DNA from: Streptomyces sp. NBC_01454
GTDB taxonomy: Bacteria; Actinomycetota; Actinomycetes; Streptomycetales; Streptomycetaceae
DNA length: 64,000 nucleotides
Direction: 5' to 3'
Assembly: GCF_036227565.1 (NCBI RefSeq)
Contig: NZ_CP109461.1
Location: 558,001 to 622,000 of the forward strand
Under the pieces are notes generated by a model. The model was given only the letters and a program-made list of their open reading frames with translations, was not told the DNA's origin and did no database searches. Both the position numbers and the translations under genes were made by a program. Shown one piece after another: positions 8,332 through 16,242 of the stretch (position 1 is its first letter; the number at the start of each line of letters is the position of its first letter).

Positions 8332-9413
8332 CCGGCACGAAGACGGCCACGGCGCTGTTCGCCGGACACCGCTTCCACGTCGTCACCGACGCCGCCTTCG
8401 ACGCCGCCCAAGCGCGGTACCTTCGGGCCTTCGTCCCCGAACTCCAGCTCGCCCCATCGTGCGGGGAGGAGACGACAGTGCGGGTCCGTCGCGACGCGGG
8501 CCTCTTCCAGGACCGGATGGTCCGCGGCGCGGGCGCCGCGTCGCTGACCGTGGTGCCGTTCCGCGGCGAGCCGTACCTCCGCTGCCTGCTCGACGAGGTC
8601 ACCTGGTGGCGGCCCGCCCCCGACACGCACTTACCCCCCGACCACCTCTACTCGAGGGACGCGGCGGGCAGGCAGACGGTGCTGCTGAAACCCGGGGTCG
8701 AGCGCGGCGAGCGGTACCTGATGCGCGTCGTCCGCGAGGTCGTCCTGCGGTGTTCCGAGAGCCGTGGCTGGGCCTCCTTCCACGCCGCGGCCGCCGCTCT
8801 CGACGACCGCGGCGTGCTCATCGCCGCTCCCTCCGGGGCGGGCAAGACCACCGTGCTGACCGCGCTGGCCGCCCACCACGGGGCCGACCTGATCGCCTCC
8901 GACCGGGCACTGGTGACCGCCGACGCGGGGATGGTGGCCGGGGTGCCGATCTCCGTCCGGATCGGCGGGGGCACCCTGTCCGCACTGGCCCCGCGCGAGG
9001 GCCTGCCGAGCCCGCACAACCTGTCCGGAGCCTTCGGCAGCGCCCGCAAAGCAGCCCTGACCCCACACGAGTTCGCCCGCGCCTTCTCCTCCCGCGTGCG
9101 GGAGACAGCGCCGCTGCGGCTCGTCGTCGTCCCCCGCCTCCGCGACGACGACCAGGCCCTGAGCAGTCGCATCCTCAAGTCCGCGAGGGCCCGCACCGCC
9201 CTTGCCGCCGTGTGCTGCACCCCGCACGACGAGGACTGGCTCGAGCCCTGGTTCGCCGTCCGGACCCGGCCCGCGGACGACCTGGCCGACCAGGCCGCCG
9301 CCCTCATCGACAGCCTCATCGCCACGGTGCCCGTCCTCCAGGTCACGGCCGGCGTGCACAGCCCCGGCCTGGTGGAGAAGCTCGCCGACGCGGTGACGGG
9401 GAGGCTTACGTGA
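8328..9413 (+). CDS. HprK-like P-loop kinase/NTPase
   Basis: A 361-aa protein whose central P-loop reads APSGAGKTTV (about residue 165), preceded by GVLIA as in HPr-kinase-related and PqqD/lasso-cluster-associated kinases. An aspartate-containing strand (LIASDRALV) follows. The N-terminal 150 residues look like a separate beta-rich domain (VRVRRDAGLFQDRM and on). ATG 8328 overlaps the previous stop (ATGA), and its own stop overlaps the next start (GTGA). HprK relatives phosphorylate proteins or small molecules; the substrate here is unknown. Confidence 0.78.
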   Translation: MTGTKTATALFAGHRFHVVTDAAFDAAQARYLRAFVPELQLAPSCGEETTVRVRRDAGLFQDRMVRGAGAASLTVVPFRGEPYLRCLLDEVTWWRPAPDTHLPPDHLYSRDAAGRQTVLLKPGVERGERYLMRVVREVVLRCSESRGWASFHAAAAALDDRGVLIAAPSGAGKTTVLTALAAHHGADLIASDRALVTADAGMVAGVPISVRIGGGTLSALAPREGLPSPHNLSGAFGSARKAALTPHEFARAFSSRVRETAPLRLVVVPRLRDDDQALSSRILKSARARTALAAVCCTPHDEDWLEPWFAVRTRPADDLADQAAALIDSLIATVPVLQVTAGVHSPGLVEKLADAVTGRLT

Positions 9414-9706
9414 CTGTCAGCCGCATAGCCCTGGTCGGGCCGGTGGCCTCCGGAAAGTCGACGCTGTCCGCAGCGATCTCCGCCCACACCGCCCTGCCCC
9501 GCATCGACCTCGACGAGCTGTTCTGGGGGCCGAACTGGACACCCCTGGACACCCCCATCTTCCACAAGGGCGTCCGTGACCGCCTCGCCGGACCGGCATG
9601 GATCGCCGACGGCAACTACGGCGGCGAGGTCGCCGAGATACTCCTGGACCGCGCCGAGCTGGTCCTGTGGCTCGATCTGCCGCTGCGCGTGTGCCTGCCC
9701 CGGCTA

Positions 9707-10804
9707 GGGGGCGTATTGGGTTGTGATCAATTTGTGGGATTGGTCCTCGTGGCTGGGCCTGATCCGGTAGATCGTCTTGTATGACGCGGATGCAACTGAC
9801 GGATAGGGAATGGGAGTTCATCGGCCCGTACCTGCCGATCGGCGAGTACGGGCCGTACCCGGAACGGCTGCGGCAGCAGTTCGAGGGTGTGATCTGGCGG
9901 TTCCGGACGGGCGGGCAGTGGCGGGAGATGCCGCAGGAGTTCGGCGCCTGGCCGACCGTCCACAACCGCTTCCGCCAGTGGCGTGATGCAGGTGTCTTCG
10001 AAGCCCTGCTGGAGGGTCTGATCACGGAAGCCGCCAAACGGGGCGGGGTGGACTTGTCCCTGGTCAGCGTGGACTCCACCACCGTGCGGGCCCACCATGA
10101 CGCTGCCGGGATGCACCTCGGCCCGGACGTCATCACCGCCCTGGAGAAGGCGGCCGTCGAGGAGGAGAAGGCCCGGCAAAAGGGGGCGGCCCGGAAGGAC
10201 AAGACGGGCGGGAAGCCGAATACGACCCGGGGCAGGCAGAGCGGCGCCGAATCCGACGCCGACACAAACTCCGCCTGAAAGCCGCTCTGCTCGGACGCTC
10301 CAGGGGCGGGCAGACCAGCAAGATCCACCTCGCCGCCGACCGCGGGTGCCGCCCGCTGGCGTTCATCCTGACCGCGGGGCAGGCTGCGGACAGCCCGCAG
10401 TTCGTCCCCGTGCTCGAGAAGGTACGGGTCCGTGGGCCCGTCGGTCGCCCCCGCATCAGGCCCGGTGCAGTCGCCGGGGACAAGGCCTATTCATCCCGCG
10501 GCAACCGTTCCCATCTGCGTAAACGCCGCATCAGGGCAGTCATCCCGGAGAAGAGGGACCAGGCCGCCAACCGCAAGAGGAAGGGCCGCAGGGGCGGCCG
10601 GCCCGTCAGTCACGACACTGATCTCTACAAGGAGCGGAACACCGTCGAGCGCCTGATCAACAAGCTGAAGGCCTGGCGAGGCATCGCCACACGCTTCGAC
10701 AAAACGCCCGAGAGCTACCTCGCCGGCCTCCACCTTCGAGCCTCAATGATCTGGATCAAGGACCTCACCCAGACCACTCCTTGATCACGACCAAATACGC
10801 GGCC
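9707..10804 (+). mobile_element. IS5-family insertion sequence, copy 1 (1098 bp)
   Basis: The ends match 20 of 24 bases as inverted repeats (GGGGGCGTATTGGGTTGTGA against GGCCGCGTATTTGGTCGTGA, both followed by TCAA). They are flanked by a TA target duplication (9705-9706, 10805-10806) in a CTAG context, as in the IS427-type branch of IS5. The element is identical to copy 2 at 34510-35607 except G10404 against A35207. It interrupts the FlaR-like gene. One DDE transposase is encoded in two frames. Confidence 0.95.
9781..10784 (+). CDS. IS5-family DDE transposase made by -1 frameshifting, copy 1
   Basis: The first frame (9781-10278, 165 aa) carries the DUF4096-type N-terminus (LTDREWEFIGPYLP) and the first catalytic Asp in SVDSTTVRAHH. 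The second frame holds LLGRSRGGQTSKIHLAAD, the second Asp in AGDKAYSS and the Glu in YKERNTVERLINKLK. The -1 frame is open from the heptamer A AAG GGG at 10179-10185 through to 10784, so slippage there would give one full-length protein with all three catalytic residues. The copy therefore looks active. No other frame change is needed. Confidence 0.88.
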
Positions 10805-11066
10805 TAGTCAACCGCTCGCTGCGCCGGGCCGCCACCCGCGAGGAGCTGTTCGCCGGAAACCGGGAGAGCTACCGCCACCTGCTGGCTGCGGACTCCATCC
10901 TGCGCTGGGGCCCGATGCACCACCACCGTCACCGCCGCCGCTGGTCCGCCCGCCTCCACCCCGACCACACGCCCGGCCTGACGGTGGTGCGCATCGACCG
11001 GCCCGCCGCCATCACCCCGCAGCTGCGCCGGCTCGGCCTGCTGCCCGCAACAGGAAGGGGACGCGC

Positions 11067-12086
11067 GTGATCGCCTCCGTCGTCCGCGTGCCCTGGCACA
11101 CCGCCCACGGCGGCTACGACCGCCTCCTGGACCACCTGCCCGAAGTCCGCCGCATCACCACGCCCCGCCACCCGAATGCGAGACGAGCCTTCACGGCCGC
11201 CCACCGTGTACTCGGCCCCCGCTGCCCGCTGCCGTTCTACCCGCCCGAGCACTTCGCCACCGACCTTCGCGTCCTCGCCTCCCGCCAGCCGGCGCACGTC
11301 CTATACGGGGACGAACAGTTCTGGTTCTCCCGCCACCGCACCGGCCCGACCGCCGTCACCTACCACCAGCCGCCCGACCAGCTCGCCCGGCTACTGCCGA
11401 TCAAGGTCTGGCGGTCCCTGGCCCCGCAGGCCGAACAGATCATCGTCCTCGACCCTTACCAGCAGGCGTTCTTCTGCGACCTGCTCCCGGCCCAGCGGGT
11501 GCATCTGGTGCCACACGGCATCGACACCGCCGCCTTCACCCCCGCCGACGCACCCCTGCAGCCCGGCCGGCCGCTGGTGCTGACCGTCGGCTGGTGGCTG
11601 CGCGACTTCCACACCCTCGACGCCGTCCACGACCTGCTGCACCGCCGCCACGGCCAGGACATCGAGCTGACCGTCGTCACCCGGCAGGCCGCCTCGCGCC
11701 CCTGGCACCCGGCCGCCCGCATCCTGGAAGGGATCAGCGAACAGGAGCTGATCGCCCTGTACCGGCGGGCGGCGTTCCTGCTGCTGCCCCTGACCGGGGC
11801 GAGCGCCAACAACGCCCTGCTGGAAGCCCTCGCCTGCGGTACCCCGGCCGTCGTCACGGACATCGGCGGCATCCGGCACTACGCCGACGAGGGCCCGGCT
11901 GCCGTCCATGTCCCGCCCGGCGACGCGGCGGCCGCAGCCGACGCCGCCGACAAGCTCCTCGCCGAGCTGGGCACCGCCGACCACACCGTACGGCGTGCGG
12001 CGGCCCGCGCGCGTGCCGAGTTCTTCGCTTGGCCGCGGGTCGCCGACGACGTGCGCGCCGTCTATCAGCTGTTGGGGGAAGCGTGA
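11067..12086 (+). CDS. Glycosyltransferase, GT4-like (GT-B fold)
   Basis: A 339-aa GT-B glycosyltransferase. A donor-side domain begins at PLVLTVGWWLRDFHTLDAV. The loop LPLTGASANNALLEALACG followed by TPAVVTDIGG is the EX7E-like signature region of GT1/GT4 enzymes. The N-terminal acceptor domain includes VTYHQPPDQLARLL and HLVPHGIDTAAF. The GTG start overlaps the stop of the FlaR-like gene, and its stop overlaps the GTG of the membrane glycosyltransferase at 12083. It probably acts on a lipid- or protein-linked acceptor made within the cluster. Confidence 0.85.
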   Translation: MIASVVRVPWHTAHGGYDRLLDHLPEVRRITTPRHPNARRAFTAAHRVLGPRCPLPFYPPEHFATDLRVLASRQPAHVLYGDEQFWFSRHRTGPTAVTYHQPPDQLARLLPIKVWRSLAPQAEQIIVLDPYQQAFFCDLLPAQRVHLVPHGIDTAAFTPADAPLQPGRPLVLTVGWWLRDFHTLDAVHDLLHRRHGQDIELTVVTRQAASRPWHPAARILEGISEQELIALYRRAAFLLLPLTGASANNALLEALACGTPAVVTDIGGIRHYADEGPAAVHVPPGDAAAAADAADKLLAELGTADHTVRRAAARARAEFFAWPRVADDVRAVYQLLGEA

Positions 12087-13669
12087 GCGCCGCCCAGGTG
12101 TGGTTGGACGTCGTGGTGCCGGTTCTCGTGACCGGGCTGCTGGTCCGCGCGGTCTGGGCCGCCCTCGCGGTCGAGGCGAGTGCGCGGTGGCTGCTGTCCA
12201 CCCGCGCGCACCGCCCCGCCGACGTGGACGAACAGGCGCCTTGGCTGGTGGTGTTGCTGCCGATGCTCCGCGAGCAGGCTGTCGCCGCCGAGTCGATCGC
12301 CGCGTTCACCGGCCTCGACTACCCCGCCAGCCGCGCGGCCGTCGCGGTCATCACCACCGAACGCGAGCACACCGCCCGCGCTCAGCACCGCGTCCGCCTG
12401 CCGGAGCTCGCCGCGCTGCCCACGCTGACGGCAGCCGAGCTGCGGGGCCTGTTCCCCGCCTCGCGCTGCCGCGCCGTTGCCGAGCACGTGAATGCCACCC
12501 CGTGCGGCGAACGCCTGGCGGTGCTGACCAAGCTGTTCGACGCCGAGCCGAGCACCGCCGACATCGTGACCGCCCTGACCGCCAGTCACCTGCAGGGGCT
12601 GCCGCTGGTGCACCTGCACCAGCCCGACGTCGGCGGGCGAAAGCCCGGACAGCTCAACTTCGCCCTCGACCATCTGCCCGACGTACTCGGTCCGCTCGGC
12701 TGGCGCGAGGACGCCCACGTCCACGACACCTTCGTCCTGGTGTACGACGCCGATGCAGTCCCCGACCGGGCCACCCTGACCGCCTTCACCGACGCCGCCG
12801 CCGAACACCGGTCGTCTACCGGCCGGATGCCAGCACTGATCCAGCAGCAGCGGCTCCCGCTGCTGACCCGCCGCCCCTTCCCGCGCGGCCTGGCCGGCCT
12901 GCTGCTGACCGAGGAGTGGGTGTACCAACTGCGGCGCTCCCTCGGCATCGAACTTGCCCGCGTACGCCTCCACCAGTGGCTCACACGCTCCCGGCTCCCG
13001 GAGACGGTCCGGGTGTGGCTGCGGCCGATGGTCTACGCCGTCGGCTGCGGCATGGCCGTCCACCTCCCCGCCCTGCGCCGGCTCGGCGGCTTCCCCGAAC
13101 CGATGGAAGACCTCGGCAGCGGACACCGACTCTCCCTCCTCGGCGCCGACTTCGCACCGTCCGCCGCCCTGGTCCTGGACGAGCCCTACACCGACACCAC
13201 CGGACTGACCAACCTCCACGCGATCGCGTTCACCGCCTCCGCCCGACCTGACCGCCACGCCCGAGCCGTCGCCCAGCTGCCCAGCGGCCTCTCCCGCCCG
13301 GCCAGGACCGCCCTGATGCTGCGGGAGTGGGCGGACGAAGCCGCCTGGCTCCTCGGCGCCCCGCTGATGGCCGCCGCCGTAGCCAGCGCCTGGTGGGCCG
13401 GCCCCTGGTGGGCCGGGCTCGCAGTCGTCGGTGTCCTGTTGCACGGGCCCGTCACCACCGCCCGGCTGCTCGCCCTGGCACCGGCCCTGCACCACCGGGT
13501 CACCCCGCCCGCCACCACCGGACCACCGTCCCGCTCTACTGCAGCGCGGCCGATCGCGCTCGTCGCCGCCAGCCCCCTCCAGCCCTTCGTCCGGCTGGTC
13601 GGGCCCTGGCGGCTGATCTGCGCCAAGACCACTGGACGCCGCCTCGGCTTCGGTAAGACTGAACGCTGA
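12083..13669 (+). CDS. Membrane glycosyltransferase, GT2 family
   Basis: A 528-aa protein. An N-terminal membrane segment (about residues 6-32: VVVPVLVTGLLVRAVWAALA) is followed by the GT2 entry strand WLVVLLPMLREQ and the DxD-like VLVYDADAVPD. A long acceptor region contains TEEWVYQLRRSLG and GGFPEPMEDLGSGHR. C-terminal membrane segments lie at about 435-470 (LMAAAVASAWWAGPWWAGLA). The GTG at 12083 overlaps the previous stop; an upstream extension in the same frame would overlap the GT4 gene fully. Processive or polyprenyl-phosphate-dependent transfer is possible, but the product is unknown. Confidence 0.82.
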   Translation: MSAAQVWLDVVVPVLVTGLLVRAVWAALAVEASARWLLSTRAHRPADVDEQAPWLVVLLPMLREQAVAAESIAAFTGLDYPASRAAVAVITTEREHTARAQHRVRLPELAALPTLTAAELRGLFPASRCRAVAEHVNATPCGERLAVLTKLFDAEPSTADIVTALTASHLQGLPLVHLHQPDVGGRKPGQLNFALDHLPDVLGPLGWREDAHVHDTFVLVYDADAVPDRATLTAFTDAAAEHRSSTGRMPALIQQQRLPLLTRRPFPRGLAGLLLTEEWVYQLRRSLGIELARVRLHQWLTRSRLPETVRVWLRPMVYAVGCGMAVHLPALRRLGGFPEPMEDLGSGHRLSLLGADFAPSAALVLDEPYTDTTGLTNLHAIAFTASARPDRHARAVAQLPSGLSRPARTALMLREWADEAAWLLGAPLMAAAVASAWWAGPWWAGLAVVGVLLHGPVTTARLLALAPALHHRVTPPATTGPPSRSTAARPIALVAASPLQPFVRLVGPWRLICAKTTGRRLGFGKTER

Positions 13670-13705
13670 ACCGCCCCAACCCTTGATCACGAGTGGGAGC
13701 TACCT

Positions 13706-14176
13706 GTGACTGAACCCGCTACCGCGACCGTCCGCAACGCGGCCAAGGCCGTCGTTCTGAACGACGGCCGCGTCCTGCTCCAGCGCGCCCACTGGGAGGG
13801 ACAGGACTGCTACTTCCTGCCCGGCGGCGGCCAGCACCCCGGCGAGACCCTCGGCACCACGGTCCGCCGCGAGGTCCTCGAGGAGACCGGCCTGGACGTC
13901 ACACCCGAGCGTCTGCTGTGGCTGCGCGAGTACATCGGCGCCAACCACGGCGGCGCCCCCGAAGACCACCGGGTCGAAGCGATCTTCCTGTGCCGGCCCG
14001 AGGGCGACCCGGACAAGCTTGGCGGCCACGCCGAAGACGACGTGCAGACCGGACTGGAATGGGTGGAGCTGGAGAAGGTGCCCGGCCTCAACCTGCTGCC
14101 CCACGGCCTGCGCACCCTGATCGCCGACCTCACCCACGGCGAGCCCCCCACCCGCTATCTCGGCGACATCGCCTGA
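13706..14176 (+). CDS. NUDIX hydrolase
   Basis: A 156-aa protein with a complete Nudix box, GX5EX7REUXEEXGU, reading GGQHPGE, TLGTTVR, REVLEETGL at about residues 41-63. It hydrolyses a nucleoside diphosphate linked to another group. The GTG start has GGGAG 7 bases upstream. In this cluster it could trim a nucleotide-sugar or phosphorylated product. The next gene follows after 4 bases. Confidence 0.92.
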   Translation: MTEPATATVRNAAKAVVLNDGRVLLQRAHWEGQDCYFLPGGGQHPGETLGTTVRREVLEETGLDVTPERLLWLREYIGANHGGAPEDHRVEAIFLCRPEGDPDKLGGHAEDDVQTGLEWVELEKVPGLNLLPHGLRTLIADLTHGEPPTRYLGDIA

Positions 14177-14180
14177 CGCC

Positions 14181-14963
14181 GTGTCGAGGATCGACGGCCG
14201 CGTCCCCGACGGCGCCACCGAAATCACCACCGGCCAGGCAAACCGCGTCTGGTACATCGGCGGACGCGAGCCGTACGTCCTCAAGCACTACAGCGACCCC
14301 GCCCGTGCCGCCAACGAAGCCGCCGCCCTCCGACTCCTCACCCACCATCACGCCCCCAGCCCCCGCCTGCTCCACGCCGATGTGGAGGGACAGCCGGCCT
14401 GGACCGCGCAGAGCGCCGTCCAGGCCCAGCCTGGCCCCGCCGAACAGTTCCTGGATGACCTCGCCGGCCCGCTCGCCGCAGTTCACGCCATCGGCGGAAC
14501 CCACTTCGGGCGTCTCGCCGGAGCCACCCGCCACCCCACCTGGCGCGACTACCTCCACGACCGCCTGAACCTCTACACGGCCACAACACCCGATCTCGCT
14601 ACCGCTGCGGCAGCCCTCCGCCGAGACCTCGACCGAGTGAACCTCGACATCGAGCCGCGCCTGCTCCACCACGACCTCCAACCCGGACACCTCGTCCGCA
14701 CCACAGACGGTCTGCAGCTCCTGCTGGACTGGGAACTCGCCGCCTTCGGTGACCCGATCTCCGACCGCGCCCGCCTCGCCGTACGCCTATGCCTGCTCTC
14801 GCCGCAGGCCGTACTCGCCCCCGGGGCCGCTCCAGCTGCCCATCAGCGCCTGGACCTGTACTGGCGCCTCCACCTCCTCGCCGATGCGGCCCTGGCCACG
14901 GACCCAGCAGTCCGCGCACACGCCCTGTCCCTCACTGCTCGACCGCCCCGCCGCGCACAATGA
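14181..14963 (+). CDS. APH-family phosphotransferase
   Basis: A 260-aa protein-kinase-like small-molecule kinase. The ATP lysine is probably in EPYVLKHYSD, the catalytic loop is RLLHHDLQPGHLV and the metal-binding Asp is in LLLDWELAAFGDP. In the usual H.D....N loop the Asn is replaced by His, which is unusual because that Asn binds metal. GTG start, 4 bases after the NUDIX stop. The substrate may be the cluster's sugar product; an antibiotic-resistance role cannot be assigned. Confidence 0.82.
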   Translation: MSRIDGRVPDGATEITTGQANRVWYIGGREPYVLKHYSDPARAANEAAALRLLTHHHAPSPRLLHADVEGQPAWTAQSAVQAQPGPAEQFLDDLAGPLAAVHAIGGTHFGRLAGATRHPTWRDYLHDRLNLYTATTPDLATAAAALRRDLDRVNLDIEPRLLHHDLQPGHLVRTTDGLQLLLDWELAAFGDPISDRARLAVRLCLLSPQAVLAPGAAPAAHQRLDLYWRLHLLADAALATDPAVRAHALSLTARPPRRAQ

Positions 14964-14993
14964 CTTGCAGATCTTGACCAACCGGAGGCTGGC

Positions 14994-15593
14994 ATGGACG
15001 GCAAATGGCTCGTCGACTTCTTCAACAGGCCGGCTCGCTACCCGCATCACATCGTCCGCGGGGACGGGTCACTGGATCCGGTGCACATCGGGGACCTTAA
15101 TCGCGTCATCGAAGCGGTGAGCCGGCTCATAGACCAGCTGAAGATCCCCGAGTTCGCCATTCGATCGGAGAACTGGTCCGGCCTGATCGTGGTGTACGGC
15201 ATGGACGAACCGGAGTCTCGAGGCCGGCTGCGCGATGCCCTGGAGAAGGATGGGTTCACGGTGACGGTGCGGTGCAACGAATACGGCACCTCGCTGGAGG
15301 TCCACCCCCCGAAGGTCGACCTGATCATGACCAGGTACGACCTAATCGTGAATGTGATCGCTGAGGTACTACCGGAGGCGGCGACCATCACCGATCTTCA
15401 GGACGGCGTCACACAGCGTCTCGGCCACCCGGTGCCAACCGGTCTGCTTCGCACGCAGATAGAGATCTTCAACATGTCGCTGATGATGCGACGGAAGGGG
15501 ACCGAGCCGGCCGAGTCGACGGTCCCCGAGGGCCTGGTGACTGCTGCCTTCGAGAGCGATGTGATCCCGCCGCTGTGTACGCGGTTGCCGTGA
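14994..15593 (+). CDS. Hypothetical protein
   Basis: A 199-aa acidic soluble protein; ATG with GGAGG upstream. It contains MDGKWLVDFFNRPAR at the start and a mixed alpha/beta middle (WSGLIVVYGMDEPESRGRL, VTVRCNEYGTSLEV). No known motif is recognised. It begins 30 bases after the APH-like gene and may close that operon. Confidence 0.65.
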   Translation: MDGKWLVDFFNRPARYPHHIVRGDGSLDPVHIGDLNRVIEAVSRLIDQLKIPEFAIRSENWSGLIVVYGMDEPESRGRLRDALEKDGFTVTVRCNEYGTSLEVHPPKVDLIMTRYDLIVNVIAEVLPEAATITDLQDGVTQRLGHPVPTGLLRTQIEIFNMSLMMRRKGTEPAESTVPEGLVTAAFESDVIPPLCTRLP

Positions 15594-15648
15594 GCCGCTT
15601 CGTAGCGTGTTTGAGGCAGATTTCCGATGACCCTCCGCAAAAAATGAG

Positions 15649-16224
15649 TTGATCCGGGTGCGACCCAGCCAGCAGATGCGCGATCTCGGCGTCGTTCAAT
15701 ACGGCGCGCCCATCCTGGGTGAGCCGGCTCGCTACTTTGCACTCCCTGACGAGCGGGAGACCGCGGGTACCGTCGTCGGCCAACTCCTCGACGCTATGGA
15801 ACGCATCCGCCGCGCGCACGACTTCTCCGGCAAGGGCCTGGGCGTGGCCGCCCCACAGATCGGCATCGGCCGGGCCGCAGCGGTCATCCAGCGCCCTGGG
15901 GCCGACCCCATCGTGCTGCTCAACCCCGTCATCACCGCCGCCTCCGCGGAGATGGACGAGAAGTTCGAAGGGTGCCTGTCACTCTTCGACGTGCGCGTCC
16001 CGGTTCCCCGGCCGTTGCGGATCACGGTGGAGACGGTGACGCCGGACGGCAGTGCGGCGACTGCGGTCTACGAACGCGGCGAGGCGCGGCTCATCGCGCA
16101 CGAGATCGATCACCTTGACGGTCTCGTCCTGCTGAACCGCATGCGGCCCGGCGTGAAGCCGGTCCCCGTCGAGGAGTACCGCAAGAGGCCCGAAGCCACC
16201 GGTAGGGCCTGGTCGTACGAGTAG
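15649..16224 (+). CDS. def: Peptide deformylase
   Basis: Up to 191 aa. It removes formyl groups from nascent N-termini using a metal ion. All three signatures are present: GLGVAAPQIG, EGCLS (metal Cys) and AHEIDHLDG (HExxH). The start is uncertain: TTG 15649 is the longest, GTG 15658 and ATG 15676 are alternatives, and none has a strong RBS. It is a second-copy type of enzyme; extra deformylases in streptomycetes can give resistance to deformylase inhibitors such as actinonin, but nothing here proves that role. It lies 18 bases before the helicase gene. Confidence 0.9.
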   Translation: MIRVRPSQQMRDLGVVQYGAPILGEPARYFALPDERETAGTVVGQLLDAMERIRRAHDFSGKGLGVAAPQIGIGRAAAVIQRPGADPIVLLNPVITAASAEMDEKFEGCLSLFDVRVPVPRPLRITVETVTPDGSAATAVYERGEARLIAHEIDHLDGLVLLNRMRPGVKPVPVEEYRKRPEATGRAWSYE

Positions 16225-16242
16225 AGGAGAGGCAGCACGATC

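Larger units (their letters stand above)
9410..11070 (+). pseudogene. FlaR-like P-loop (adenylate-kinase-fold) gene split by an IS5-family element
   Basis: The 5' part (9410-9706) reads RIALVGPVASGKSTLSAAI, then DELFWGPNW and WIADGNYGG, as in FlaR/topology-modulation P-loop kinases. The 3' part (10805-11070) reads VNRSLRRAATREELFAGNRE and continues to RGRA. Removing 9707-10804 and one TA copy joins CGG CTA GTC AAC in frame, giving a protein of about 186 aa. The GTG start at 9410 overlaps the upstream stop, and the TGA overlaps the GTG of the glycosyltransferase at 11067. The insertion therefore also breaks translational coupling in the middle of the cluster. Confidence 0.85.

Noticed and set aside
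8459..9784. 441-codon plus-strand Arg/Pro-rich frame
   Set aside because: It is an alternate-frame shadow of the HprK-like gene and runs into the IS end.
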